Origin: UBA11855 sp035297385
Lineage (GTDB): Archaea > Thermoproteota > Bathyarchaeia > Bathyarchaeales > Bathycorpusculaceae
Direction: 5' to 3'
Length of the DNA stretch: 64,000 nt
Assembly: GCA_035297385.1 (NCBI GenBank)
Contig: DATGZD010000158.1
Coordinates: 17,804 to 81,803, forward strand
The notes under the pieces were generated by a model. It worked only from the letters and a program-made list of their open reading frames with translations. It ran no database searches and was not told where the DNA came from. Below, one piece after another: positions 1 to 9,985 of this stretch (positions are counted from its first letter, which is position 1; each line of letters opens with the position of its first letter). The position numbers and the translations under genes are program-made.

Positions 1-3000
1 GGAATACCGATCCTTTCCGAGCCTCCGAACTGTACCTGCCTCACTTCGACCTCCCTTCTTCTTGGAACGTAATCTTCTTCCTCGTCAAGTTTAGCAGGTT
101 TAGGGGCACAGCTTGTCGTTTTCGATTTACAAGCTTGATCAAGCGCATCTTTTAGCCGTCGCACTTCACTTTCCCGTCTTGCAACCCAATCAGGAGACCA
201 AACACGGTGGATCTTCCAGCCCAATTGTCTGAGAACTTGCTCTCTGAGCCTGTCTCTATCTCTCGCACTATTACTTGCATAGTATGTCGGTCCATCACAT
301 TCTATCCCAAGAAGGTAACAACCAGGATTTGCGGGGTCAATTACACCTATATCTATTGGATAAGCACTATAGCCTACTTTAGGAATCACATCATAATCTA
401 TCTGCCGAATCTCAGCCGCCAACGCTTCTTCCAGAGCTGAATCACACTTAGTCGGCTGTATCGTTGATTTTGAAGCTTTGCCAGATTTCTCAGCATACTC
501 GAGATACCCTCGTAAAGCCTGTACTCCCGCAGCGCTTGACGGACCAATCTCAATATCCGCAGCGAGAATTGAAGTAACCACGACAACTTTTTCTCTTGCA
601 CGCGTCACTGCTACATTTAGCCGTCTCTCTCCACCTGCCTTGTTTAAGGGTCCAAAATTAAGCGTCATCTGACCCTTTTGATCTCGACCATAGCCAACAC
701 TGAAGATTATCACATCACGCTCGTCGCCTTGAACATTTTCAAGGTTCTTCACGAAAAACCCTTCTAACCTATCTTCTTTGAAAAAATGCTCGAACTCTGG
801 TTCCTCTCTCAGACGGCGGTCAATTATTTCTTCAATTGTTTCCATCTGAGCAATACTAAACGTGACTACACCTAGCGTTTTCTCAGGATAATTCTTGAAA
901 TGCTCAAAAACTAAATCTGCAACAGCTTCTGCTTCTTTTGGATTATCTCTTTTTCCTCCCCTGTCATAGATTGCATCTTTAATATGCACCGATTTTACGC
1001 CTAAACTCTCATCTTCTGCTCGAGCGGACGGGAAAGTAATTAATGAACCATCGTAAAACTGATTGTTTGAGAACGCTATGAGACTTTCATGTCTACTCCG
1101 GTAATGCCAGCGCAGAGTTTTAACGGGCAACCCGATTCCCAAGCATTCATCAAGAATACTGTCGAAAACTTCTACCTCGCCTTCTGTAGTCTCATCCCAG
1201 TCTAAATCTTCTATCAGAGACTTTTGGAAGAAACTAGTCGGTGGTAATTGCTTGTTGTCTCCTGCGACCACTATGGTTTTTCCACGATAGATGGAGCCAA
1301 CGGCATCCTCTGGAACAATCTGAGAAGCTTCATCGTAAAGGATTAGATCAAACTTCATTAAGTCAGGACTTAAGAATTGACTCACCGAGATAGGACTCAT
1401 AAGTAAGCAAGGCTTAAGACGAGTTAACAAATTCGGTATTCTTTGGAGTAAACTGCGAATTGGCATCAACCGACGTTTCTTCGCTGATTCCCGAAGTAAG
1501 ACACCGATCTCTGAATCCTCTGCTTGAATCAAAATGTCTTGAGGTTTTCTGTTATTGGCTTCTGCGATTACTCTGTTGGCTGAGATATGGATTAATTCTT
1601 GATCAATCTGACAGAAATCAGATATTATTTGCTCGTGATTCTCTCGTCTAAACTTTCCAAGATAATCATCTTCAACGTACAAGTTATTAATCCATTCTTG
1701 ATATACTCCTTTCTGAAATATGGGGAGCAACTGAGGAGCAGAAAATGGTTTTTCAACAAGACGATTGAAAAACGGAGCTAGTCCAATTAATGAATAACGG
1801 TCTTTGATCTCTTTAAAGTCAACCCAAACACGCAAATCATCTACACGAGCATGGAGTGCCACGACTTTATTTATTGCAGCTTCAACGTTCGCATTATGTA
1901 ATCTTTGTCCATCATAGGTTATTTCATTCTCAAAGCGAGATTCTAAGCTCGACAGAGCCTTTACTGCTTCATTGAAGTAACCAATCAAGCGTTCATTTGG
2001 TGGAGCATTTTCCGTTCCGCTTGCAATAATCTGTGCTAAAGCTTCAGGCATATTATTTGAGCCAAATATGATTTGGGCCTTCTTAGTCCAGTCAAGAACA
2101 GATAAAATATCTTCCCAGTTAGTATCAAATCCTTTGAATCGTGAGCCAAACCTACCTTGTAGTAGAGATTGTCTCTCTAGAAATTCAGTCTCTTTCTTCC
2201 TCATGTCTTCCGCGTTCCTCAAATCGTCCAAAAGTTGCCTGTAATTCTCTGGTCCTTGTTTACATGTCTTCAAAACGTCTCGAGTAGATGAAAGAAGCTG
2301 ATTAAGCTGGTCTCTTGTTTCATGAGCCCACTCTTGAAGTTCTTGCAAAGGTGTACGCTTGATGGGTAACTTAGAATTTGGCAAAAACGTTACTGGTATA
2401 ATCGAGTTTAACTCTTCTACTTGTTGGTGCCATTTTTCTACCGATTCCTTCAACTCAGTGCCAAACCATCGAACCTGTTGGGGTACATTGGCTCTATACG
2501 AAATTAGTTTTACTAGTTTCTCAGGAACGGTAGGATTCTCTAATATTCTGTAAACATCTAATGTCGCTTTGATTGCATTTTCTACCTTAGAAAAATCAGT
2601 TTTGAAACCGTTGTAGAAGTGACCCAGAAGACTCTTCAATCTATCATTGTAACTATTTATTTCAACCTTTAACGCTCTAACTCTTCGTGCATCCATTAGA
2701 TCTTTCAAAATCGTGCTTGGAACGTATCCTTGATGCGTCACTAACGCAATTTGTTTTTGGTCTTGGTAGAAGCCTTGTTGGAACCAACGTGTAATACCTC
2801 GGTAAGGACCATTATATCTTCTTAACAGTTCATCGAGATTCAAATTGTAGATTCTATCATCATAATTTCTTGCCACTTGATCATGTAGTGTATTATATTC
2901 AAGGAAATCTTTCTTGGCTTTGGGCACGATTTCTTGAATCTGATTGAAATATGCTTGGTCAAACCAAGACTCCTCAGGTTTATTATCAGAAAAACATAGC

Positions 3001-5072
3001 AAGGCTAAGCGAGATAACTGTTCAACCCGATCAACCGTTAAGTCTTCTGATTCTATCCCATATTGGGCACACAATTCCGTTGCATAATCTATCCACTTGG
3101 TTGTCAATTCAGAGATTTTTGTCACAAAATCTGCGAGTTTTTCTTGTTTCTTTAACAGTTCGCCTTCTTCAACGCTCGTAGGTTTAATTAATGTACGCAG
3201 TCCTTTGAGGGTCTGTTCTATCTCACTGGATTTGTTGAGGCTAAGGTTAAAGAGAGATTCATCATATGATTCCGTCAGATGGTTCCGAATGGCTTGTCGC
3301 CATTTTAACATGTTTTGATAAGTCTTAGCTTCATTATCTAATTCGTAGATGTTTGGATGTGTCAACCAATTAACTTCAGGTTTCGGGCTCTCTTTTGTAA
3401 GATGACTTATTTCATTTAACCAATTTATCTGTGCAAAAGATTGAGGTGCATCTAAGCCAAGTTTCTTAGCAAATTCAAACGATTCTAGCTTAAGCAAGTT
3501 TAATTGAGAAATCACTTTTTCAAGGAAAGTGGAAAGCTCAGAGCGGATTTCCAAAGAATATGTATTCGCCCGGTATCCTATCCATGGAAATTCTTTCTCC
3601 TCAACTACTTGCCAAACACTAATTAGCTGAGACATAAGCTTCTCCAGCTCGCGCATTCTTTGAGGAGTTAAATCGCCAACATTCCTAAGTCCAACAGGAA
3701 CAGAGGGAAACGCTTCTAAGCTCGCTAACTCACAAAGCACTTCATACGGCGTCATTTCCAGAATCGGGTGTTTTGCATGCAGTGAAGCAACATAACCATT
3801 CAGCGTGGATTGTAAACTGCTTAATTTCTCAAATTCGTGTGGCAAGGGCAGTTTCCGCGGAACTAATTGCTCATTGAGACATCGCATAAGTTCAGCTACA
3901 ACTTCTTGTTTGTTTGCTTTGCTACTGTGTAGTTCTAAGCAGAAAGGTGCTAAACCTACGTTGTCTAATCGTTTATAGACTACTTCTAGTGCAGCCATCT
4001 TGTCGCTAACAAACAGCACGGACTTTCCATGCGCAATACATTCTGAGATTATGTTCGCTATGGTTTGGCTTTTTCCTGTGCCAGGTGGTCCTTGCATCAC
4101 GAAGCTTTGTCCCTGCAATGCATAATCGATTGATATTCTTTGGCTGCTGTCCGCATCCAAGACTCGGAAAGTTTTCTCTGGTCTTTCTATCTTATCAACA
4201 TCCTTCTCTTCAGGCAGACCGTCCAAAACAAGCTTTGTATCCTTAATACCTGCAATTGCACGAACAGTTGGATGTTGAATGATCACATTTGCGTTGGCTT
4301 CCAGATCTTTGTAGATAACAAGCTTATGGAATGAGAAGAGTCCAATCTCCAACGTTGGTTCAACTTTCCAACCAAATTTCGCTATTAAATCTGTTACTGA
4401 ACCGAAATAGTCAATTAAATTACCATTGCCGTTTTCTGGAAAGGGAGGAAGTACAATCTTGAAATCTGTTCTTAGTTTTACGTCTAAAGCAGGGTTTGGG
4501 ATTACTGCTTCTTCCACGAGTGGTACTGTTAACGTAAATGGTTCCCATACAGATTTTCTCGATAGTTCAACTGGAACCATAACGAGCGGGCTCTGTACAT
4601 CTTCATTTGTTACTACATCATGCCAAGATAACATTCCAAAAGCAGCGTACAAGATACGAACACCGCGTTCCCTGTAATCTAGAAGTGAGCGTCGGTTGAG
4701 TTTCTTGAGTACTCTCTCCAATTCTTCACGAGTAAGGTTACTATCGCATACCAATTGATTTGATGCAGGTTTAGCTGATTGTCCTATAATATCTAACGGA
4801 GTTGTTGTAACACCTTGCGCTGTTTGGGAGACATTACCCTCTTTGGGAGGCATCCAAAACTCCATACTGCGTTTTTTGTGGACTAACTTGTTGAAGATAG
4901 TTTCTGGATCTGGTGATACGATTCGAAGATTTCCTTTCTCAGTATGTTTAAAAAACAGAAGTTTGTTTTTTCGTGAAAGATCGATTAATCGAGATTTCCA
5001 TTCTTGAACATACTGTAGGACTTTTGAGTTACCATTTTCTTGAATGAGTGGCGAAGCTAAATCTCCTAACAT
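1..5072 (-). CDS. DUF4011 superfamily I helicase with C-terminal REase domain (partial)
   Basis: One open frame runs without a stop from an ATG at 5072 to the left window edge, giving about 1,690 residues; the C-terminus lies outside. The start has a strong GGGAGG ribosome site 6 nt upstream. The N-terminus (about 15-190) resembles DUF4011, with the RLIDLSRKNKLL signature. Walker A GPPGTGKS is at 328-335 and the motif II DEAS at about 1247, followed by helicase motifs such as RWHYRSRHESL and VTRAREK. Residues about 1540-1620 match the MTES_1575-type PD-(D/E)XK nuclease (YPIDIGV, GIECDGP at 1589-1595, then LGWKIHRVWSPDW). Proteins of this build are large helicase-nucleases, many found in defence islands. 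A role in defence or DNA repair is inference, because the immediate neighbours are not defence genes. Confidence 0.9.
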   Translation of the reverse strand, partial: MLGDLASPLIQENGNSKVLQYVQEWKSRLIDLSRKNKLLFFKHTEKGNLRIVSPDPETIFNKLVHKKRSMEFWMPPKEGNVSQTAQGVTTTPLDIIGQSAKPASNQLVCDSNLTREELERVLKKLNRRSLLDYRERGVRILYAAFGMLSWHDVVTNEDVQSPLVMVPVELSRKSVWEPFTLTVPLVEEAVIPNPALDVKLRTDFKIVLPPFPENGNGNLIDYFGSVTDLIAKFGWKVEPTLEIGLFSFHKLVIYKDLEANANVIIQHPTVRAIAGIKDTKLVLDGLPEEKDVDKIERPEKTFRVLDADSSQRISIDYALQGQSFVMQGPPGTGKSQTIANIISECIAHGKSVLFVSDKMAALEVVYKRLDNVGLAPFCLELHSSKANKQEVVAELMRCLNEQLVPRKLPLPHEFEKLSSLQSTLNGYVASLHAKHPILEMTPYEVLCELASLEAFPSVPVGLRNVGDLTPQRMRELEKLMSQLISVWQVVEEKEFPWIGYRANTYSLEIRSELSTFLEKVISQLNLLKLESFEFAKKLGLDAPQSFAQINWLNEISHLTKESPKPEVNWLTHPNIYELDNEAKTYQNMLKWRQAIRNHLTESYDESLFNLSLNKSSEIEQTLKGLRTLIKPTSVEEGELLKKQEKLADFVTKISELTTKWIDYATELCAQYGIESEDLTVDRVEQLSRLALLCFSDNKPEESWFDQAYFNQIQEIVPKAKKDFLEYNTLHDQVARNYDDRIYNLNLDELLRRYNGPYRGITRWFQQGFYQDQKQIALVTHQGYVPSTILKDLMDARRVRALKVEINSYNDRLKSLLGHFYNGFKTDFSKVENAIKATLDVYRILENPTVPEKLVKLISYRANVPQQVRWFGTELKESVEKWHQQVEELNSIIPVTFLPNSKLPIKRTPLQELQEWAHETRDQLNQLLSSTRDVLKTCKQGPENYRQLLDDLRNAEDMRKKETEFLERQSLLQGRFGSRFKGFDTNWEDILSVLDWTKKAQIIFGSNNMPEALAQIIASGTENAPPNERLIGYFNEAVKALSSLESRFENEITYDGQRLHNANVEAAINKVVALHARVDDLRVWVDFKEIKDRYSLIGLAPFFNRLVEKPFSAPQLLPIFQKGVYQEWINNLYVEDDYLGKFRRENHEQIISDFCQIDQELIHISANRVIAEANNRKPQDILIQAEDSEIGVLLRESAKKRRLMPIRSLLQRIPNLLTRLKPCLLMSPISVSQFLSPDLMKFDLILYDEASQIVPEDAVGSIYRGKTIVVAGDNKQLPPTSFFQKSLIEDLDWDETTEGEVEVFDSILDECLGIGLPVKTLRWHYRSRHESLIAFSNNQFYDGSLITFPSARAEDESLGVKSVHIKDAIYDRGGKRDNPKEAEAVADLVFEHFKNYPEKTLGVVTFSIAQMETIEEIIDRRLREEPEFEHFFKEDRLEGFFVKNLENVQGDERDVIIFSVGYGRDQKGQMTLNFGPLNKAGGERRLNVAVTRAREKVVVVTSILAADIEIGPSSAAGVQALRGYLEYAEKSGKASKSTIQPTKCDSALEEALAAEIRQIDYDVIPKVGYSAYPIDIGVIDPANPGCYLLGIECDGPTYYASNSARDRDRLREQVLRQLGWKIHRVWSPDWVARRESEVRRLKDALDQACKSKTTSCAPKPAKLDEEEDYVPRRREVEVRQVQFGGSERIGI

Positions 5073-5073
5073 C

Positions 5074-5080
5074 TAATTCC
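5074..5080 (-). promoter_or_regulatory. Ribosome binding site of the giant helicase gene
   Basis: On the minus strand GGGGAGG lies directly upstream of the ATG at 5072, at ordinary spacing. It fixes the start of the long open frame. Confidence 0.6.
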
Positions 5081-5256
5081 TCCCCTGCAGCTTTCACAGT
5101 AATGTAAATCAGCTAATTTTATGTTTTTGGTTAGAGATCCAATCCTAAATACTGGAGATGAAACGCAAAGCAAATTTACGGGTTTTTGGTTTGTTGCAAA
5201 CACAATTACTTGGTGATCAAGTTGATTTTAATTATACAGATAACTTATTGCATATT

Positions 5257-6150
5257 TCATTTTTTTGGTAAAAGCTCGCTTAATTCGTATGTAGCAACGC
5301 ATACCACAGTATCAGCACCACCATAATAGATTAGAATTTTATCATCAAACATGACCTGTCCACAGCTGAAAACTACATTGGGCACTTTTCCGAACCGTTC
5401 ATAATCTTCTACAGGAGTTAAAATTGGTTCTTCAGATCGGTACAAAACTTGCTCAGGGTCTTCCTTGTCCAGCAAAACTACACCTAAAGAATAGATTTTG
5501 TTCAAACTGACTCCATGGTAGATTAAGAGCCAGCCTTCATTAATCAATAGAGGTGGACCTGCGGCCCCAACTTTATAGGAATCCCAACCATCGTTTCTTG
5601 GACCCAGAACAAACCTTAAACCATGCCAACGATGAAGATCTGGAGATCGAGCTATGCAAACATCCGGCTCAAGTCTGTGAAACATCACGTATTCTCCCTT
5701 AAATTTCTGAGGGAAAATTACAGCATCTTTGTTATGGATTCCAGGAAAGGCCAAAATGCGTTCGTTCCATCTCCAGTTTCTACCTAAGAAATCAGCTAAA
5801 CGTATGGAAGTTAAACCAACTTGATAGACTTGGTGTTGACTATGCACTCCGTATGCAGTGTATGCCATAACTAATGAATCGTCAATCAAACTGAGGCGAG
5901 GGTCTTCACATCCATCTATTTCCGAATCATTTGAACGATCAAAAACAGGAAGGGGCAAGCGCTCATCTATCCTGTAGCCGTCCGAGGAACAGGCATATCC
6001 TAATCGTGAAACATTATCATCGCCCATCGCACGGTAGAGAATGTGTACACAATTCCTGGTTGCAAAGGCTCCCGCATTAAAAACTAACCGCGACTCCCAA
6101 GCATGTGTTCCTATTGCTTCAAGTATAGGATTGTTTCTATATCTTATCAT
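5257..6150 (-). CDS. GH130-type glycoside phosphorylase/hydrolase
   Basis: The 297-residue protein has the length and pattern of five-bladed beta-propeller GH130 enzymes, which phosphorolyse or hydrolyse beta-mannosides. Seen: an N-terminal NPIL segment, the DGCEDPR segment at 79-85 (Asp83 fits the general acid of the family), PGIHNKDAVIFP near 137, and a closing YYGGADTVV motif typical of the last blade. It is the last gene of a minus-strand run with a CBS protein, a six-hairpin-like protein and a GT4 glycosyltransferase. That suggests building and recycling of a mannose-containing polymer or oligosaccharide. The exact linkage cannot be read from the sequence. Confidence 0.85.
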   Translation of the reverse strand: MIRYRNNPILEAIGTHAWESRLVFNAGAFATRNCVHILYRAMGDDNVSRLGYACSSDGYRIDERLPLPVFDRSNDSEIDGCEDPRLSLIDDSLVMAYTAYGVHSQHQVYQVGLTSIRLADFLGRNWRWNERILAFPGIHNKDAVIFPQKFKGEYVMFHRLEPDVCIARSPDLHRWHGLRFVLGPRNDGWDSYKVGAAGPPLLINEGWLLIYHGVSLNKIYSLGVVLLDKEDPEQVLYRSEEPILTPVEDYERFGKVPNVVFSCGQVMFDDKILIYYGGADTVVCVATYELSELLPKK

Positions 6151-6182
6151 AAGCTCTGCATCTCAGTCAGCTCAGCTCTGTC

Positions 6183-6557
6183 CTAAAATCCACATAATTC
6201 ATCCAGTATGTGTCTAACAGACAGCAATCCTACCAGTTTCCCATCAGAATTTGTTACTGGCAAATGCCTAATCTTGTGTATATGAATAACGACTTTAGCC
6301 TCTTCAAGAGTTGCATTTTCGTTGATAGTGAAAACATTCTTAGTCATAACTTTCTCGACTTCAGCATCTAACGGCACATTCTGCACGACAACTCTAATGG
6401 CATCACGTTCAGTAAAGATACCTATACAAAATTGAGCTTCGTCAACTATTATTACTGAACCGACATGCCTTTTATGAAGAAGTTCAATACAATCCTTAAC
6501 TGTACAGTCTTTCGTTGCCGTAACCACATTAGTTAGCATCAAGTTTCTTAGTAGCAT
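6183..6557 (-). CDS. CBS-domain pair protein
   Basis: The 124-residue protein consists of two CBS repeats (about 8-60 and 69-122), each with the GxFTERD- or GLLSVRH-type ending. CBS pairs bind adenine nucleotides or similar ligands and act as regulatory modules. It has no catalytic domain. It lies 32 bp upstream of the GH130 gene and downstream of the six-hairpin gene, so a regulatory role in the carbohydrate cluster is possible but inferred. Confidence 0.88.
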   Translation of the reverse strand: MLLRNLMLTNVVTATKDCTVKDCIELLHKRHVGSVIIVDEAQFCIGIFTERDAIRVVVQNVPLDAEVEKVMTKNVFTINENATLEEAKVVIHIHKIRHLPVTNSDGKLVGLLSVRHILDELCGF

Positions 6558-6637
6558 TTCCGCTCATCATCCAGATTATTAGTTATTCAAATTTATAAAT
6601 AAGCTTAAGGATAAAACGATTAAAAAGATTATGAACT

Positions 6638-7693
6638 CTAATTATAGTATTCTGACAGATCTCTCGTGGCTATTTCCTCCAAGCTCAGCCGAGCCTGAAG
6701 ATAAGATATGGTAGCTTCTGCACCTTTATTGAGATTTAGTCCACGTGGAGTTATCCCATCGCAACAGCTAGCAGTCTTGCAATCATATACATTTGTCTCC
6801 TTCAAATTCTTGCCCAAAAACCAATCGAAAGCTTGGAAAGCATCTTGTCGATACTTCTCAATATGAGTACTTTGATAGGCAGCAACAGCAGCTTCTACTG
6901 TACAAGCTGCTTCGATAGGTTGCTGATCATAAACAGCTCTTTTTGCTCCTTTTTTAAACCAACCAAGGTTTCCCACCGGCACAAATAATCCATTTAATTT
7001 TTGGACGTCAAGCAAAAAATTCATAGATTCTGAGGCAGTTTCCAAATACTTCGGTTTCCTAGTACATTCATAACTATGAAAAAGTGCATGCGGCAGTCGA
7101 GCGTTGGCATAGGTTAAATATGGTTCAAACCAATTCCATGTATCTGATGATTCACGTTCAAATCCTTTGACTAATTTATCGCTTAGCAATTTCATATTTG
7201 AGATAGCAGTCTCGTCTGTCGGATACGTTTTATGGTATTCGAACAATCCCAGTATCGAAAGTGCTTGTGCTCTTGGCGAAGTAAAGCTGAACGCCCACTT
7301 GAGGATCCCGTCAAAAACTTCTTTAGCCAATAGCTTAGTTTCCTTTGATACTTTTGAGTTTAAGCAATGTCCACATGACCAGATCGTATGCCCCATACAA
7401 TCTTCAGACCCAACATCATCTAGAAACTTTCGATCATAGCTTAGAAAATTGTGCATTCGACCGTCAGTTCTTTGCATATAGAACAGAAAACTTAGGTACG
7501 TATGTATGAGCTTCGTTACTTCTAGCTCTCTGAAGAGTGTGAAATGTTTTGTACAAACAATCAAAGCTCTTGCGTTATCATCAGTTGCATATCCCTCTCT
7601 TCTGCATGGTGTTCCATACTTTGCGTGTTGAAGCAGCCCTGTTTCGTCGGTAAGCAACTTTAGGAAATCTAATTTAATAGACGGTAGCTTCAA
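6638..7693 (-). CDS. Alpha/alpha six-hairpin glycosidase-like protein
   Basis: The 351-residue protein starts at a TTG that overlaps the end of the upstream glycosyltransferase by 20 bp, which indicates translational coupling. It shows segments such as GYATDDNARAL near 34-44, WSCGHCLN near 105 and WNWFEPYLTYANARLPHAL near 190-210. These are characteristic of a six-hairpin toroid family usually encoded beside or fused to GT4 enzymes in mannan-type clusters. The reaction is not known to me; acting on the product of the neighbouring glycosyltransferase is the simplest reading. Confidence 0.7.
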   Translation of the reverse strand: MKLPSIKLDFLKLLTDETGLLQHAKYGTPCRREGYATDDNARALIVCTKHFTLFRELEVTKLIHTYLSFLFYMQRTDGRMHNFLSYDRKFLDDVGSEDCMGHTIWSCGHCLNSKVSKETKLLAKEVFDGILKWAFSFTSPRAQALSILGLFEYHKTYPTDETAISNMKLLSDKLVKGFERESSDTWNWFEPYLTYANARLPHALFHSYECTRKPKYLETASESMNFLLDVQKLNGLFVPVGNLGWFKKGAKRAVYDQQPIEAACTVEAAVAAYQSTHIEKYRQDAFQAFDWFLGKNLKETNVYDCKTASCCDGITPRGLNLNKGAEATISYLQARLSLEEIATRDLSEYYN

Positions 7694-8870
7694 TTGGAAT
7701 TAATCCATTATTATTTGTTACAGTCTTGAAGAGACTAACATAGTTTCTAGCTACATTTGACCAGAGGAACCGTCTGCTGTAATTGTATGCGTTTCCTTGA
7801 ATAGCACTTCGGAAGCGAACGTCTAATAGTTTAACTATGCTCTTGGCGATCGAAGCTGGATCTTTAAATTTGCAGAATAAACCTCGATTGTTAGATAACG
7901 TTTCTTGGGCATACAAATAAGGCGTAGAGACGACGGCTTTCCCTGCCCCTAAGGCGTATGCTAGAGTGCCACTGCTTATTTGGTTTGAGGAAATATATGG
8001 AGTTATGTAAATGTCAGTAGCTTGAAGATACTTAGTCACCTCACTATTGGAAAGATATCTATTCTCAAATTTCACGTGTTCTTCCAATCCCAACTTCTTC
8101 ACTAATCTAACTAATTTGTTTCGGTATTTTTCACCCTCATGTTTCCTAACTTCAGGGTGAGTTTCCCCAATAATCATATAGAGAACTCGGCGCTCTTTTT
8201 TGAGAACATGCGGTAGGGCGCGGATGGCATACTCTATACCCTTGCCTTTGCTAAGTAATCCGAAAGTAGACATTATTAACCGATTCTTTAAGCCTAAGGA
8301 TTCCTTGATGGTACTATTGTTTGAAGAGAATCCAACTCGTGGGCATCCATGTGGAATGACAACAAAATTTTCGTGCGTTATGCCTTGATTCTTTAGAATG
8401 TCAGCTGCAGTATAAGTAATAACAACTATTGCTGCACTGTTGCTTGCTATACTGTTAAGGGTTTCAAGAGCTTTTTCGCTAAAATCAGGCTCAACTGTAT
8501 GAAGAGTCGTCACAACTGGTTTCTTAACCTGGTCTAAGAAATATCTAATGTTTTCTCCGTAGTCGCCTCCGAATAGTCCGAATTCATGCTGAAGATTGAC
8601 AAGTTTAATGTTAGATGAATTGACATACTCGGCTGCTTGAATATAATCATCAATAGAATTACGATCAATGATTAACTTAACACGTTTATCATAGTTGTAT
8701 TTAGCCTGTGTCTCATTAATGGCAATCACTGCAGGGTCAAATTCATCAAACTCGCCAATTGCATTTATTAAATCACGTGTAAAGGTTGCTATGCCACACT
8801 TTTTGGGTGGATAAGTGCTCAGATAAGCAACACGATTTTCACTATTGTAAGATGAATCGAGTACTTGCAT
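7674..8870 (-). CDS. GT4-family glycosyltransferase
   Basis: A GT-B fold retaining glycosyltransferase of about 398 residues, starting at ATG 8870 (a TTG directly upstream is the alternative). Seen: a donor-domain region with STFGLLSKGKGIEYAIRAL near 200-220, the stretch ADIYITPYISSNQISSGTLAYALGAGKAVVST near 285-315 and a C-terminal helix returning to the N-domain. It transfers a sugar from a nucleotide donor in the cytoplasm. It heads the cluster with the six-hairpin, CBS and GH130 genes. Confidence 0.88.
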   Translation of the reverse strand: MQVLDSSYNSENRVAYLSTYPPKKCGIATFTRDLINAIGEFDEFDPAVIAINETQAKYNYDKRVKLIIDRNSIDDYIQAAEYVNSSNIKLVNLQHEFGLFGGDYGENIRYFLDQVKKPVVTTLHTVEPDFSEKALETLNSIASNSAAIVVITYTAADILKNQGITHENFVVIPHGCPRVGFSSNNSTIKESLGLKNRLIMSTFGLLSKGKGIEYAIRALPHVLKKERRVLYMIIGETHPEVRKHEGEKYRNKLVRLVKKLGLEEHVKFENRYLSNSEVTKYLQATDIYITPYISSNQISSGTLAYALGAGKAVVSTPYLYAQETLSNNRGLFCKFKDPASIAKSIVKLLDVRFRSAIQGNAYNYSRRFLWSNVARNYVSLFKTVTNNNGLIPIEATVY

Positions 8871-9178
8871 CAATCATTTCATTCCATTCTATTTTGTATT
8901 ATTGCAGATTTGTCTTATTCCAGCCTAAACGAGCTTTGAAAACAAGCCCTACCTAAGAAGCGAACTTTCCAATTTGCATAACCAAATTGCTAATACAGAA
9001 GGCAAAGCTGCTTCTCTATCTACCTTATCTATTCTCATTCGACCTTAATGACTCTTACGCTAGATTATCTCCCAAACATACTTCAAAATTACGCGCTGGT
9101 TGTTGTTGTATACTTACAATCACAAGCTGTTAATAGGCGCCTTTGATAATATTATATGCTACAAACCAAAGAGAAGGT
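8871..9178. other. Intergenic region between divergent genes
   Basis: About 308 bp between the glycosyltransferase and the small metal-binding protein. AT-rich with an AATATTATAT stretch close to the plus-strand start that could serve as a TATA element. No RNA gene or repeat was recognised. Confidence 0.4.
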
Positions 9179-9412
9179 ATGGCTTTGAGCAAGAAACTGA
9201 TATGGCAATGCCCCTGTGGGTTCGCTTTAGAAGCATTCAGAGGCATAAATGAGGCAATAACACTAGTACAGGTGCACATTGAAACCTCTCATAAAGATTA
9301 TCTTCCATTTGGCGTTACAAGAGCTGAAGTATTGGCACTTTTGAGAAAAGCAAGAACAGTGAGAGTAAAACGAAAAACAAATTCATCAGACAATCCTGTT
9401 TTACTTAACTAA
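9179..9412 (+). CDS. DUF1059-like small metal-binding protein
   Basis: A 77-residue protein if started at ATG 9179 (a TTG at 9143 in frame would add 12 residues). It has CPCG near the N-terminus followed about 25 residues later by H-x3-SH (HIETSH), the layout of DUF1059 proteins, which are predicted to bind a metal through Cys and His. A basic tail follows. Function unknown; no operon partner. Confidence 0.6.
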   Translation: MALSKKLIWQCPCGFALEAFRGINEAITLVQVHIETSHKDYLPFGVTRAEVLALLRKARTVRVKRKTNSSDNPVLLN

Positions 9413-9505
9413 ACAACCTTTCTTTTTAGACTAATTAGGTTCATGTTCAAAAGACAAGATGACCTAAAACAAATAAAAAGGTAAAACACAGCTAAGAATT
9501 CAATC

Positions 9506-9985
9506 TTATTGATTATGACTGGTTCTGATAATTCTTTGAATATCAAAACCTTTTTTCTTCGCAAATCCCAGTAATTCAGATAACAGTTTAGCATCCATTT
9601 GTGGTGTTCTGCTCAAAATCCAAAGATACTTACGGTCTGGCGTACCGACAACAGCATACTCATAATCCTCTCCAAGATTTATGATCCAATAATCACCGTA
9701 AAATGGCCAGAAGAACGTTACCTTAAGTTTTGCTCCCGTAGTTCTGTCAACTATTTTTGCTTTGCCCTTTGCCCGTTTTAATTTACCATTTTTTATGCAT
9801 TCATTTAACACAGAAATACTCCCATCTTCGGATAAAATGTAAGTTGCTGTTGTATGGGAGCATTTTTCTTGAAACTTTGCAGGAAGATGAGCAATCTCGA
9901 ACCATTTACCTATATATTTCTCCAATTCTACATGCGGAACGACTTCAAGAGGATTTCTTTGAAATAAGTCATTCAAAGTGATCAT
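9506..9985 (-). CDS. Lipocalin family protein (Blc-like)
   Basis: The 159-residue protein carries the lipocalin G-x-W signature (IGKWFEIAHLPAKFQEKC, about 25-42), the NLGEDYEYAVVGTP strand pair and the YLWILSRTP segment at about 122-130. This is the pattern of bacterial Blc lipocalins, which bind lipids such as lysophospholipids. Blc is an outer-membrane lipoprotein, but no signal peptide or lipobox is visible here, so the protein is probably cytoplasmic. Lipocalins are uncommon in archaea, so transfer from bacteria is likely. Confidence 0.87.
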   Translation of the reverse strand: MITLNDLFQRNPLEVVPHVELEKYIGKWFEIAHLPAKFQEKCSHTTATYILSEDGSISVLNECIKNGKLKRAKGKAKIVDRTTGAKLKVTFFWPFYGDYWIINLGEDYEYAVVGTPDRKYLWILSRTPQMDAKLLSELLGFAKKKGFDIQRIIRTSHNQ

